64,000 nt of DNA from Corynebacterium sputi DSM 45148 (GTDB taxonomy: Bacteria; Actinomycetota; Actinomycetes; Mycobacteriales; Mycobacteriaceae), in assembly GCF_000427865.1 (NCBI RefSeq), contig NZ_ATYV01000003.1, forward strand, positions 62,001-126,000. Reading direction: 5' to 3'. Under the pieces are notes generated by a model, which did not search any database, had not been told where the DNA came from, and worked only from the letters and a program-made list of their open reading frames with translations. Position numbers and translations under genes: made by a program. Of this stretch, positions 24,789-34,033 are shown one piece after another (the first letter of the stretch is position 1; each line of letters begins with the position of its first letter).

Positions 24789-27063
24789 ACAGCGGTTCAT
24801 TGCCGTTTCCGCACTTGGGGGACTGGATGCAGGAGGGGCAGCCGGAGTCGCAGGAGCAGGATGTGACCGCGTCGCGGGTTGCTCGGATCCACTGAGGCAA
24901 GGCCTCGTAGCCGCGGTCGGCGAAACCGGCGCCGCCCTCGTGACCGTCATAGACAAAGACGGTGGGCAGCCCAGTATTGAGGTGCATCGCGGTAGAGACG
25001 CCGCCGATGTCCCACCGGTCGCAGGTCGCCACCAGCGGGAGCATGCCGATCGCTGCGTGCTCGGCTGCGTGGAGGGCGCCGGGGACCTCATCGGCTTCCA
25101 CGCCCCATTCGCGAAGCACCGCGTCAGTGACGGTGTACGCGACGGATCTGGTGACCAGCCGCTCAGGCGGATAATCCAACGGAATGATGTCCAAGATCTC
25201 GCCGGAGGACATCCGTCGCATATAAGAGGAGACGCGGTGCTCCACTTCGACCTCGACCAACGCTGCGTAGACGCCCCGGCGCACCTTGTGCGAGGACACC
25301 GTGGACAACACCCGAATATCCGTGTCGACCCTGGCGGAGGTTGACCAGTCCGGACGCTCCGGGTGAACCACCGCGAGAGAATTCTCCAAATCCAACTGGT
25401 CCACGACGTAGGACTCGCCGCGGTGCAGGTACACCGCTCCGTCATGGACCTGGGTGCGAGCGCGAGAGCCATCGATGGTGCCAAGCAGGCGACCATCTGA
25501 GCCGTCGACAATCGCGACGTCACCATCTCCACTGCCTCGCAGATGCACTCGGGAGTGCGCCTCGGAGATCTGCGGTCCGTCCTCCAGATCTGGGCGATCA
25601 GTGGGGAACCAGCGGCCGTCTTTCCGGCGGAGCCAACCCTCGGTCAACATGGCTGATGCAACGGGGTGGGCGTGCCAGGCGTCGATCTCGGCGTCGAGAA
25701 GCGGCTTTTCTACTGCCGCGCAGTACAAATGACCGCGCAGAACGTATGGATTGGTGGGGTCGAAGACGGACTTCTCCACCGGGCGGCCCAGCAAGGCGTC
25801 TGGGTGGTGCACGAGATAGGTGTCCATCGGGTCGTCGCGGGCGACGAGCATGACCAGCGAGCCCTGCCCACGGCGCCCGGCGCGCCCAGCCTGCTGCCAA
25901 AAACTGGCGACCGTGCCAGGGAAGCCTGCCTCGACCACCGCATCTAGCCCGCCGATATCGATGCCCAGCTCCAACGCGTTCGTCGCAGCGACGCCGAGCA
26001 GTTCACCCTCGTCCAGGCGCCGCTCAATCTCCCGACGATCCTCCGCGAGGTATCCGGCACGGTAACTCTCCACCCGTCCGGCCAGGTCAGGGCGCCCATC
26101 GAGCTCGAGGCGCTCTCGCACATTCATGGCGATGGTCTCTGAACCGCGGCGGGATCTGGCGAAAGTTAGCGTGCGGGCTCCTTCTGCAAGGAGCCTGGCC
26201 ATAATGTCCGCGCTTTCCGACGTCGCCGGCCTCCGCACCGGCGCACCATTTTCTCCGACCAGCTCCGGAAGCATGCCCGGCTCCCATAGGGCGATAGTGC
26301 GCTCGCCAACCGGAGCGCCGTCCTCAGTGATGGCCTGGACAGGTTCGCCAATGAGAGTGGAGGCGTGACCTGCAGGATCAGCCGTTGTCGCGGAAGCGAG
26401 GATGACGGTCGGGTTCGCGCCGTACCGGCGGGCGATGCGCAATAGTCGGCGGATGACCAGCGAGATATGGGCGCCGAAGACTCCGCGGTACGCGTGGCAC
26501 TCGTCGATGACGAGATAACGCAGGTTCCGCAGCAGCCGAGTCCACCACTGGTGTCGCGGAAGGATGCCCGCGTGGACCATGTCTGGGTTCGTAAAGACCC
26601 AACGAACACCATCTCTGATGGCTCGTCGAAGTTCAGCGGGGGTATCTCCATCGTAGGAAGCTACCCCCGCGGCCGGGGCAGATTTTAGGGCAAGGGATCG
26701 GGCTGTGGAGAGCTGATCTGCACCCAATGCTTTTGTCGGAGATAGGTACATCGCGGTGGCATTTGGCTCCTGCGCCAAGGCCGTGAGAACCGGCAATGTG
26801 TAGCCCAAAGATTTGCCGGAAGCGGTCCCGGTGGCAACGACCACATGACTACCCGAATGGGCGAGGTTTGCCGTCTCTGCTTGGTGTGACCAGAGGTTCT
26901 CCACTCCCCGGTCAGCCAATGTTTCCCGCAATGGTTCCGGTACCCAGTTGGGCCACGACACCGGTGTTCCCGGGCGGGCCGGAAGGTCGGCCACGTGGGT
27001 CAGTTTGGGATGGTCCTCAGGTCGCAGAATTGGATTTAGGAGTTCGCGTCCGAAACTCGTCAT
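24712..27063 (-). CDS. DEAD/DEAH helicase with DUF1998 zinc domain (MrfA/YprA-like)
   Basis: 783 residues. Helicase motifs: Walker A A-T-G-T-A-S-G-K-S with Lys84, motif II D-E-C-H near 188, S-A-T near 228, and motif VI Q-Q-A-G-R-A-G-R-R-G-Q near 410. The C-terminal DUF1998 region carries Cys736, 738, 742, 745 and 751, matching the zinc-binding cluster of MrfA, a 3'-5' DNA helicase in mitomycin-lesion repair in Bacillus. A role in DNA repair is inferred from that family. GGAGGGGGAAAG precedes the ATG. Confidence 0.87.
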   Translation of the reverse strand: MTSFGRELLNPILRPEDHPKLTHVADLPARPGTPVSWPNWVPEPLRETLADRGVENLWSHQAETANLAHSGSHVVVATGTASGKSLGYTLPVLTALAQEPNATAMYLSPTKALGADQLSTARSLALKSAPAAGVASYDGDTPAELRRAIRDGVRWVFTNPDMVHAGILPRHQWWTRLLRNLRYLVIDECHAYRGVFGAHISLVIRRLLRIARRYGANPTVILASATTADPAGHASTLIGEPVQAITEDGAPVGERTIALWEPGMLPELVGENGAPVRRPATSESADIMARLLAEGARTLTFARSRRGSETIAMNVRERLELDGRPDLAGRVESYRAGYLAEDRREIERRLDEGELLGVAATNALELGIDIGGLDAVVEAGFPGTVASFWQQAGRAGRRGQGSLVMLVARDDPMDTYLVHHPDALLGRPVEKSVFDPTNPYVLRGHLYCAAVEKPLLDAEIDAWHAHPVASAMLTEGWLRRKDGRWFPTDRPDLEDGPQISEAHSRVHLRGSGDGDVAIVDGSDGRLLGTIDGSRARTQVHDGAVYLHRGESYVVDQLDLENSLAVVHPERPDWSTSARVDTDIRVLSTVSSHKVRRGVYAALVEVEVEHRVSSYMRRMSSGEILDIIPLDYPPERLVTRSVAYTVTDAVLREWGVEADEVPGALHAAEHAAIGMLPLVATCDRWDIGGVSTAMHLNTGLPTVFVYDGHEGGAGFADRGYEALPQWIRATRDAVTSCSCDSGCPSCIQSPKCGNGNEPLSKPGAVKILSGLTEALDGLFSPESR

Positions 27064-27288
27064 CGGCCGCTTTCCCCCTCCCCGTGTTCGGTGCGAATCT
27101 CTGCAGGTATCTCACTTGAAATCGAGTCCGTCCGGAGGCGCGTTGGCCGCCATCTCGGAGCCTATCGAGGTGCCATAAAAAACTACATCTCACACTTCTG
27201 GCGAGCGCGTGCCAAACTGTACTGGTGGCTCGCCGTCCGGCTCGCCGCATCAGCTTAGTTTTTTCTGTTTTTTTAGGAGCAAGGTTTC

Positions 27289-27492
27289 ATGGCACAGGGC
27301 ACCGTTAAGTGGTTTAACGCCGAAAAGGGTTTCGGCTTCATCGCCCCGGCCGACGGCGGTAATGACGTCTTCGTCCACTACAGCGAGATTCAGGGTAATG
27401 GTTTCAAGACCCTCGAAGAGAACCAGGCAGTCGATTTCGAGATCGGCGAGGGCCAGAAGGGCCTGCAGGCTCTGAACGTTCAGCCGCTGTAG
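27289..27492 (+). CDS. cspA: Cold-shock protein CspA
   Basis: 67 residues, a single cold-shock domain. RNA-binding motifs K-G-F-G-F-I at about 16-21 and D-V-F-V-H-Y at about 28-33 are intact. It acts as an RNA chaperone. AGGAG lies ten bases before ATG, within a T-rich leader (runs of T at 27260-27280), which is common for cold-shock genes. It is divergent from the helicase. Confidence 0.93.
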   Translation: MAQGTVKWFNAEKGFGFIAPADGGNDVFVHYSEIQGNGFKTLEENQAVDFEIGEGQKGLQALNVQPL

Positions 27493-27540
27493 TTCTCACC
27501 CCTGTCGGCGCCGGTTGCCCGGTGCCTCAGGCAGGACCCC

Positions 27541-27559
27541 GGGGGAATCTGATTCCCCC
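27541..27559 (+). terminator. Hairpin after cspA
   Basis: Stem GGGGGAAT / ATTCCCCC with a 3-base loop, 49 bases after the cspA stop. It lacks a T run and is a candidate only. Confidence 0.4.
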
Positions 27560-27676
27560 ACACAACATGCCCGCTCTGAGCGGATGTGTACGGTAAACCT
27601 TTACAACCTGGTTTCATTATCTTCTCAGGGAGATTGAAGACGGGCGCGAAGGTCTCCGGCTTAGCTGGAGAAAAGG

Positions 27677-27707
27677 CCCGGGTATTGCGCTTGCGCAACC
27701 CGGGTTT
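27677..27707 (+). terminator. Hairpin with short T run before topA
   Basis: CCCGGG-TA-TTGCGC pairs with GCGCAACCCGGG, a 12-base stem with a two-base bulge, then TTTATCC. It may end the cspA transcript or act in the topA leader, whose start is 46 bases further on. Confidence 0.5.
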
Positions 27708-27752
27708 ATCCGTAACCGGCCACGACCGCGAAAGTTGCAGGGCAGAACACAG

Positions 27753-30710
27753 GTGGCAAACAACAGCGACATCAAGCGGCTCGTCATCGTCGAGTCCGCG
27801 ACCAAGGCACGGAAGATTGCTCCGTACCTGGGGGACAACTACATCGTCGAGGCCTCTGTCGGCCACATTCGTGATCTGCCACGTGGCGCCGCTGACGTGC
27901 CGGCGAAGTATAAGAAGGAGCCGTGGGCTCGACTCGGCGTCGATGTCGATCATGGCTTCCAGCCGCTGTACGTGGTCAGCTCAGACAAGAAGAAGAAGGT
28001 CTCGGAGCTCAAGCGCTACCTTGCTGAGGTCGACGAGCTCTATCTGGCAACTGACCCCGACCGTGAGGGTGAAGCGATCGCCTGGCACCTGCTTGAGGTT
28101 CTCAAGCCCAAGGTTCCGGTGCGCCGCATGGTGTTCCACGAGATCACCAAGCCCGCCATCCTCGAAGCCGCGGCTAATACCCGTGAGCTCAACGAGAAGC
28201 TTGTCGACGCCCAGGAAGCCCGCCGCATCCTCGACCGCCTCTACGGCTACGAGGTCTCTCCGGTGCTGTGGAAGAAGGTCATGCCGCGGCTCTCTGCCGG
28301 TCGTGTCCAGTCCGTGGCAACCCGCGTCATCGTTGAGCGCGAGCGCGAGCGCATGGCGTTCGTCTCCGCTGATTACTGGGATTTGACCGCCACATTCGAC
28401 ACCGGTTCGACGGTCACTGACCCGAACCAGCCGCGGACGTTCGAGGCGAAGATCTCCACTGTCAATGGCATTCGTGTCGCACAGGGCCGTGACTTCAATG
28501 ACCGTGGACAGGCAAAAAAGCCTGACGACGTCATCGTCCTCGACGAGTCCTCCGCGCGCACCTTCGCGGAGATGATGGACGGCGCCCAGATGGACGTTGT
28601 ATCCGTCGAGGAGAAGCCGTACACCCGTAAGCCGTATCCGCCGTTCATGACGTCGACGCTTCAGCAGGAGGGCGGCCGCAAGCTGCACTTCACCTCTGAG
28701 CGCACCATGCGCGTGGCGCAGCGACTGTACGAAAACGGTCACATCACCTACATGCGTACCGATTCGACGACTTTGTCGGCTTCCGGTATCGCTGCTGCCC
28801 GCGCTCAGGCAGCGGAGCTCTACGGCTCCGAATACGTAGCTGACGGGCCCCGTCAGTACCAGCGCAAGGTGAAGAACTCCCAGGAGGCTCACGAGGCCAT
28901 CCGTCCGGCCGGCGAAACCTTCGCCACCCCGGGTTCTCTCGCCAAGACCCTCGATGCAGAGGAGTTCAAGCTCTACGAACTCATCTGGCAGCGCACTGTC
29001 GCCTCCCAGATGGCAGACGCCCGCGGAACCTCGATGAAGGTCACCGTCGGCGGCGAGACTGCAGGCAACGACCTAGAGTTCACCGCAACCGGTCGCACCA
29101 TTACTTTCCCTGGCTTCCTCAAAGCCTACGTGGAGGTGTCGGAGGAGTCCGGTAAGGCTGTGGCTGACAACGCTGAGCGTCGTCTGCCGCGTCTGAAGGA
29201 AGGCGACCGCCTCACCGAGCAGGAGACGAAGGCCGAGGGCCACTCCACCAACCCGCCGGCGCGCTACAACGAAGCGTCGCTGGTTCGGAAGATGGAAGAG
29301 CTCGGCATCGGCCGTCCGTCGACGTACGCCTCGATCATCAAGACCATTCAGGACCGCGGGTACGTCTACTCGCGTGGCAACGCACTGGTTCCGTCGTGGG
29401 TAGCATTCGCTGTCGTCGGGCTGCTGGAGCAGAACTTCGGTGACCTGGTGAACTACGACTTCACTTCGGATCTGGAAGATCAGCTCGATGAAATTGCTAC
29501 CGGTCAGGAAGACCGCACCGAGTGGCTGAACGCGTTCTACTTTGGTGACACTGAGGAGCACGGCGACGGCGCAGCCGACGCGATCGCGGCTCATGGTGGC
29601 CTGAAGAACATCATCGATGTCAACCTCGAGGCCATCGACGCCCGCCGGGTGAACTCCCTGCACGTGCTCGATGACTCCGATGGCAACCCCATCATCGTTC
29701 GCGTTGGCCGCTATGGCCCGTACCTGGAGCGAGTCATCCCGGGTGCCGGCGAGAATGGCGCCGATGAGTTGCAGCGCGCCAACCTGCCTGATTCCATGAC
29801 CCCGGATCAGCTCGATCTGGAGACCGCCGAGAAGCTTCTGGCTATGCCGCAGGGCGGCCGCGAGCTGGGTGTGAACCCGGACAACGGCCGCATGGTCGTG
29901 GCCAAGGACGGCCGTTACGGTCCGTACGTGACCGAGCAGGTTACCGATGAAGAGAAGTCCAAGGTCGAGGACAAGGCCGTGGAGATCATTGCCGAGGAAC
30001 GCGCTGCGGAAGATAAGCAGCGTGCTGAGGAGGGCAAGCGCGCTAAGAACTGGGAGACCAAGACCGCGGAGAAGCAGCGCGAGAAGCGCACCGCAGAGAT
30101 CATTGAAGAGACTCTGAAGCCCCAGACGGCCTCGCTCTTCGAAGCGATGGAGCCTTCTGAGGTCACTCTCGAGCAAGCTCTCAAGCTGCTGTCTTTGCCG
30201 CGTGAGGTCGGCGTTGACCCTTCCGACAACGAGGTCATTACCGCTCAGAACGGCCGTTATGGCCCGTACTTGAAGAAGGGCGACGACTCCCGCTCCCTGG
30301 AGAACGAAGACCAGATCTTCACCATTTCCCTGGATGAGGCTCGTCGGATTTACTCGGAGCCCAAGCGCCGAGGCCGCCAGGCCGCACGTCCGCCGCTGAA
30401 GCAGCTCGGTGACAATGACGTCTCCGGAAAGCCGATGACCGTCAAGGACGGCCGCTTCGGGCCCTACGTAACTGACGGTGTCACCAACGCCTCGCTGCGT
30501 CGTGGTGACACCCCAGAGACGCTTACCGACGCCCGCGCCTGCGAACTCCTTTCCGAGCGTCGCGCCAAGGACGGCACGTCCGGTGCCGGCGGTGGAGCGA
30601 CTAAGAAGGCAGCCAAGAAGGCGGCGAAAAAGTCGACCAAGAAGGCCGCGAAGAAGACCACTCGCAAGTCGGCTAAGAAAACGACGAAGAAGGCTGCAAA
30701 AAAGTCGTAA
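27753..30710 (+). CDS. topA: DNA topoisomerase I
   Basis: 985 residues; relaxes negative supercoils. TOPRIM motifs V-I-V-E-S-A-T-K (usual Pro replaced by Ala) near 12 and D-P-D-R-E-G-E-A-I-A near 103; the active Tyr333 lies in Y-M-R-T-D-S. The C-terminus has four G-R-Y/F-G-P-Y repeat modules in place of zinc fingers, and a Lys/Ala-rich tail of about 35 residues that helps DNA binding and processivity in actinobacterial enzymes. GTG 27753 is preferred to an upstream TTG at 27735 because family members begin right before the K-R-L-V-I-V-E-S segment. Confidence 0.95.
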   Translation: MANNSDIKRLVIVESATKARKIAPYLGDNYIVEASVGHIRDLPRGAADVPAKYKKEPWARLGVDVDHGFQPLYVVSSDKKKKVSELKRYLAEVDELYLATDPDREGEAIAWHLLEVLKPKVPVRRMVFHEITKPAILEAAANTRELNEKLVDAQEARRILDRLYGYEVSPVLWKKVMPRLSAGRVQSVATRVIVERERERMAFVSADYWDLTATFDTGSTVTDPNQPRTFEAKISTVNGIRVAQGRDFNDRGQAKKPDDVIVLDESSARTFAEMMDGAQMDVVSVEEKPYTRKPYPPFMTSTLQQEGGRKLHFTSERTMRVAQRLYENGHITYMRTDSTTLSASGIAAARAQAAELYGSEYVADGPRQYQRKVKNSQEAHEAIRPAGETFATPGSLAKTLDAEEFKLYELIWQRTVASQMADARGTSMKVTVGGETAGNDLEFTATGRTITFPGFLKAYVEVSEESGKAVADNAERRLPRLKEGDRLTEQETKAEGHSTNPPARYNEASLVRKMEELGIGRPSTYASIIKTIQDRGYVYSRGNALVPSWVAFAVVGLLEQNFGDLVNYDFTSDLEDQLDEIATGQEDRTEWLNAFYFGDTEEHGDGAADAIAAHGGLKNIIDVNLEAIDARRVNSLHVLDDSDGNPIIVRVGRYGPYLERVIPGAGENGADELQRANLPDSMTPDQLDLETAEKLLAMPQGGRELGVNPDNGRMVVAKDGRYGPYVTEQVTDEEKSKVEDKAVEIIAEERAAEDKQRAEEGKRAKNWETKTAEKQREKRTAEIIEETLKPQTASLFEAMEPSEVTLEQALKLLSLPREVGVDPSDNEVITAQNGRYGPYLKKGDDSRSLENEDQIFTISLDEARRIYSEPKRRGRQAARPPLKQLGDNDVSGKPMTVKDGRFGPYVTDGVTNASLRRGDTPETLTDARACELLSERRAKDGTSGAGGGATKKAAKKAAKKSTKKAAKKTTRKSAKKTTKKAAKKS

Positions 30711-30743
30711 CCACGTGCAGGCCGCTCACACAGTGAGCGCCAG

Positions 30744-30790
30744 AACGCCCCGGAACCTGATCATTCGATCTGGCCTCCGGGGCGGTTTTC
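30744..30790 (+). terminator. Intrinsic terminator of topA
   Basis: AACGCCCCGG pairs with CCGGGGCGGTT (one bulged G) across a 23-base loop, followed by TTTT. Confidence 0.7.
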
Positions 30791-30866
30791 TCATCCTCGG
30801 AAGGCTCGCATATTGGATTAAGTCAGATATCCCCATATATGTCGGAGGGGAGCCGGCCCTCGGTTG

Positions 30867-32390
30867 CTAGCTGCGCTCTGCCAGCGTCGGTCGGATCGGG
30901 CGCGCGAGCTGAGTCATATGGGTACGGCCACGGAGCTCGACGGACTTCAGAGAAGTCCAGCGACGCTGCTCATCTTCGTTGGCCTGCCGGACCGTCGCAG
31001 CCGTTGCCAGCACTGCACCCGGGGTGTCCTTAGCCAGGTCAGTCAGACGCGCTGCCTGGTTCACCGCGTCACCGATCACGGTGTACTCGAATCGATCATG
31101 AGCGCCGATGTGTCCGGCTACAACGCGGCCGGCGGAGACTCCGATTCCGGCGTCCAGTTCCAGATCGCGCAACGCCGCACGGAGTTCACGGGCGGCAGCC
31201 AACGCATGCCCGGCGGTGTCGTCGAGGGGGAGGGGCGCTCCGAACACGGCAAGTGCCGCGTCGCCCTGGAACTTGTTGATGATGCCCTTGTTCCGGTGCA
31301 CACAGTCCACAACATGCTCGAAGAACTTGTTCAGTTCACGGACGACGATCTCTGGCGGGTTGTCCACTGCGTACCGGGTCGAGCCAATGACATCGACGAA
31401 CAGAACAGCCACCTGGCGTTCCTCGCCACCGAGCACCGGATTGACTGCAAGGGCGTTGCGGGCGACCTCGTCGCCGACGTACCGGCCGAAGAGTTCACGG
31501 ACGCGCTGACGCTCGCGAAGTCCACGCAGCATTTCGTTGAAGCCGACCTGGAGGACACCCATCTCGGAGCCGTCGTAGATCGGCACAGCGATGTCGGTGT
31601 TTCCGCGGCGCACGCGGTTGATGGCGGAGGTCAGGTCCCGGACCGGATCGACGATGCTCATCGCCATCAGCTGCGTTCCGACGAGCCCAGACACCAACGA
31701 CAGCGCCGTCAGACCCAAAATCGCAGGAATGACATCGACAGCGTCGCCGGTGAAGTACCCCATCTCCTGCGCGAGCAGCACCAGCAGGATTCCGATCGCC
31801 GGAACACCAGAGGTGAGCAGCCATGTCAGCGACAGACGCTGAGAGATCGGGGGCTCCAGGGATGCCTCAGGGGCCTCACGGTTGAGGGCTTCGACCGCGA
31901 TCGGACGGATCAGTCGCTCGGCGATGAAGTAGGTCATCAACGCGACAGTTAGCCCGATCAAGGTTGCTGTGATCGCGATGACCAGGCCGAAGCGCCTGTC
32001 GTGTAGCGCTGCTGTGATGCTGAACAGGAGGACGCCAATTCCCCAGATAAACAGCCCGATTGCAGACTGATAGATGGGGATCCGCACGATCAGCCGACGG
32101 ACCTTCGCAGGATCTTCCCGGTTGTGGTCTCTCTGCCAGGTCAGCACAGGCTTGAATACCTGGTAAGTCAGCACCATTCCTGAAATCATCGCTAGTACCA
32201 GGTAGGTGACCAGCATGATGATCGTCGGGGTGCTGATGTTCTCCGTGCCGGTGAGTTCCTGGGTCGGTAGCAGAAACAGAAGCCCGGCGAGCCCGACGGC
32301 TCCGGCAAGGTTCGCCAGGAAGACCCCCGCGGCGTATGCCGGCCATGAGGTGGTCAGCAACCACCTGAGGTATCTACCGATTCTGCGCAT
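30867..32390 (-). CDS. cyaB: Class III adenylate cyclase, membrane-bound
   Basis: 507 residues. Six membrane helices (about 17-42, 55-78, 108-128, 134-160, 190-208 and 220-245), a HAMP-type linker (about 240-295) and a C-terminal class III cyclase domain. Metal-binding Asp333 (F-V-D-V-I-G-S-T) and Asp377 (F-Q-G-D-A), with substrate Lys373, are present, so the enzyme should be active. It would make the cAMP that GlxR binds. Position after topA matches C. glutamicum cyaB. ATG 32390 is chosen because TAGAGT lies 7 bases upstream. It is divergent from holB. Confidence 0.9.
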   Translation of the reverse strand: MRRIGRYLRWLLTTSWPAYAAGVFLANLAGAVGLAGLLFLLPTQELTGTENISTPTIIMLVTYLVLAMISGMVLTYQVFKPVLTWQRDHNREDPAKVRRLIVRIPIYQSAIGLFIWGIGVLLFSITAALHDRRFGLVIAITATLIGLTVALMTYFIAERLIRPIAVEALNREAPEASLEPPISQRLSLTWLLTSGVPAIGILLVLLAQEMGYFTGDAVDVIPAILGLTALSLVSGLVGTQLMAMSIVDPVRDLTSAINRVRRGNTDIAVPIYDGSEMGVLQVGFNEMLRGLRERQRVRELFGRYVGDEVARNALAVNPVLGGEERQVAVLFVDVIGSTRYAVDNPPEIVVRELNKFFEHVVDCVHRNKGIINKFQGDAALAVFGAPLPLDDTAGHALAAARELRAALRDLELDAGIGVSAGRVVAGHIGAHDRFEYTVIGDAVNQAARLTDLAKDTPGAVLATAATVRQANEDEQRRWTSLKSVELRGRTHMTQLARPIRPTLAERS

Positions 32391-32397
32391 GATGAAT

Positions 32398-32403
32398 ACT
32401 CTA
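32398..32403 (-). promoter_or_regulatory. -10 hexamer TAGAGT of leaderless cyclase gene
   Basis: On the minus strand TAGAGT is followed by 7 bases and ATG at 32390. Confidence 0.45.
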
Positions 32404-32499
32404 ACTGTATTTAGGTTGCTCAACCTCCAGTTGCCCACCGGGTGGCGGCCGCGTTCGCCCGGATGTCTCCCCTGGGGCCCTCAGACGGGGGCGCGGCGC

Positions 32500-32505
32500 T
32501 ATCGT
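32500..32505 (+). promoter_or_regulatory. -10 hexamer TATCGT of leaderless holB
   Basis: TATCGT is followed by 6 bases and ATG at 32512, which excludes the longer upstream reading frame. Confidence 0.5.
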
Positions 32506-32511
32506 GGACGC

Positions 32512-33741
32512 ATGGATGAGGCGAGCGTTTTCCAGCGGATCCCAGAGTCGGGCGGGGTCCGTCAGCAGCTTTACGACGCCGTCCTTGAGGCCCGTTCCCG
32601 CACAGCCGGAAGCGAATCCACAGGTTCCGCGCTGACTCATGCATGGGTGTTCAGTGGGCCTCCAGGATCAGGCCGAACAACGTCGGCCGGAGCATTCGCT
32701 GCCGCGCTTCTGTGCACGAGTCCCGACAGGCCCGGATGCGGTGAATGCGAAGGCTGCCGAACCGCCATGGCCGGTACCCACGGTGACCTCATGGTCGCGA
32801 GAACCGAAGGCACGATCTTCCCCGTCGGTCGCATTAGGGACGAGGTAATTCCTTGGGCTTACCGACGCCCAACCGCAGAACCATGGTGGCGGGTCCTCAT
32901 CATCGAGGATGCCGACCGGCTGAACCCCGAATCATCCAACGCGATCTTGAAGACCGTGGAGGAGCCGCCGGCGCAGACGATCATCATCTTCTGCGTGCCG
33001 ACGATCGACGCGAAGGATTTCTCCGTCACCCTTCGCTCGCGGTGCCGTCATATCTACATCCCAACTCCGGAGGTCGATGACGTCGTCAAGATCCTTCGTG
33101 CGGAAAAACCCGACCTGACTGATGAACAGGTTCGGTGGGCTGCGACCGTCTCCAACGGTCATGTCGGGCGGGCTCGTGGTCTGGCATCTAGTGAAGTGAC
33201 CAGAGACTGGCGGAACCAGGCGCTCAATCTAGTGGAGTCTGTATTCGCTCCCGAGCGCGCCTATTTGGAAGCACGAGACTTAGCCGTCGGCGCGAAGGAC
33301 ACGGCTGAGGCACAGTTGAAGCAGAAGGAAGAGGCAGAACTCGCCAAGTTAGAGGAGTCACTGGGCGTCGGAGGGCGAGGAAAGGGCGTCCAGGCCGCAA
33401 CCCGTGGAGCCTCGGGTCAGGTCAAAACGTTGGAAGAGAATCAGAAGCGTCGGCGCAAGCGCGTCGCGCAGGACCAGCTCGATCTCGCTTTGACGGACAT
33501 GGCAGGCCTTTACCGGGATGCGATGCTTGCCTCCATGCAGGCGGAGTCCGCACCTATTCACCCGGACAGGTCCCGTACCGCAGCTGAACTGGCCCGTCGA
33601 GTCCCGGCCGAGCAACTGCTCAAGTGCGTCGACGCTGTCAACGAGGCACGTGGATTGCTCTACGGAAATGCCCAGCCGGTTGCGGTGGTCAGCGGGCTGG
33701 TCGGCTCACTGCAGGTCGCTTGCGGCGTCGGAGCCAGGTAG
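32512..33741 (+). CDS. holB: DNA polymerase III subunit delta'
   Basis: 409 residues; part of the clamp loader. The P-loop reads G-P-P-G-S-G-R-T-T, with Arg55 where ATPases have Lys, as expected for the non-hydrolysing delta' subunit. A zinc module with Cys68, 76, 79 and 82 follows, then the A-D-R-L-N-P-E-S-S-N-A-I-L-K-T-V-E-E-P block and sensor region. A charged coiled-coil insertion (about 265-320, rich in K, E and Q) separates the AAA+ part from the C-terminal collar domain. Confidence 0.92.
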   Translation: MDEASVFQRIPESGGVRQQLYDAVLEARSRTAGSESTGSALTHAWVFSGPPGSGRTTSAGAFAAALLCTSPDRPGCGECEGCRTAMAGTHGDLMVARTEGTIFPVGRIRDEVIPWAYRRPTAEPWWRVLIIEDADRLNPESSNAILKTVEEPPAQTIIIFCVPTIDAKDFSVTLRSRCRHIYIPTPEVDDVVKILRAEKPDLTDEQVRWAATVSNGHVGRARGLASSEVTRDWRNQALNLVESVFAPERAYLEARDLAVGAKDTAEAQLKQKEEAELAKLEESLGVGGRGKGVQAATRGASGQVKTLEENQKRRRKRVAQDQLDLALTDMAGLYRDAMLASMQAESAPIHPDRSRTAAELARRVPAEQLLKCVDAVNEARGLLYGNAQPVAVVSGLVGSLQVACGVGAR

Positions 33742-33836
33742 GTTCCCGGCCCACCGAACCGGTGGTGACCCGCAGTTTTGGACCAGTGAACCTGTGGGGT
33801 AACATTTAGCCGGATTCCACGGTCATTCGTGGGAAC

Positions 33837-33909
33837 GCCGCCTTAGCTCAGTCGGTAGAGCGCTTCACTCGTAATGAAAAGGTCGCGAGTTCGATTCTCG
33901 CAGGCGGCT
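33837..33909 (+). tRNA. tRNA-Thr (anticodon CGT)
   Basis: 73-base cloverleaf. The acceptor GCCGCCT / AGGCGGC has discriminator T, the D arm GCTC / GAGC, anticodon loop CTCGTAA with anticodon CGT, and T arm GTTCGATTC. CCA is not encoded. It reads threonine codon ACG. Confidence 0.95.
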
Positions 33910-33915
33910 CAAGCA

Positions 33916-33950
33916 AAACCCCAGGTCAATGCGCTGTTGGCCTGGGGTTT
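33916..33950 (+). terminator. Intrinsic terminator of tRNA-Thr
   Basis: Perfect 10-base stem AAACCCCAGG / CCTGGGGTTT with a 15-base loop, starting 7 bases after the tRNA. Confidence 0.7.
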
Positions 33951-34020
33951 CGTCATGCTCATGGCGAGAGGTAATACCTGTCAGGGGAGATTGGAACGCA
34001 AAATCAAGCCCCTGGTTAAG

Positions 34021-34026
34021 TAGAAT
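34021..34026 (+). promoter_or_regulatory. -10 hexamer TAGAAT of leaderless gene
   Basis: TAGAAT is followed by 7 bases and ATG at 34034, selecting this start over an in-frame ATG at 33929. Confidence 0.5.
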
Positions 34027-34033
34027 CTGGCGG

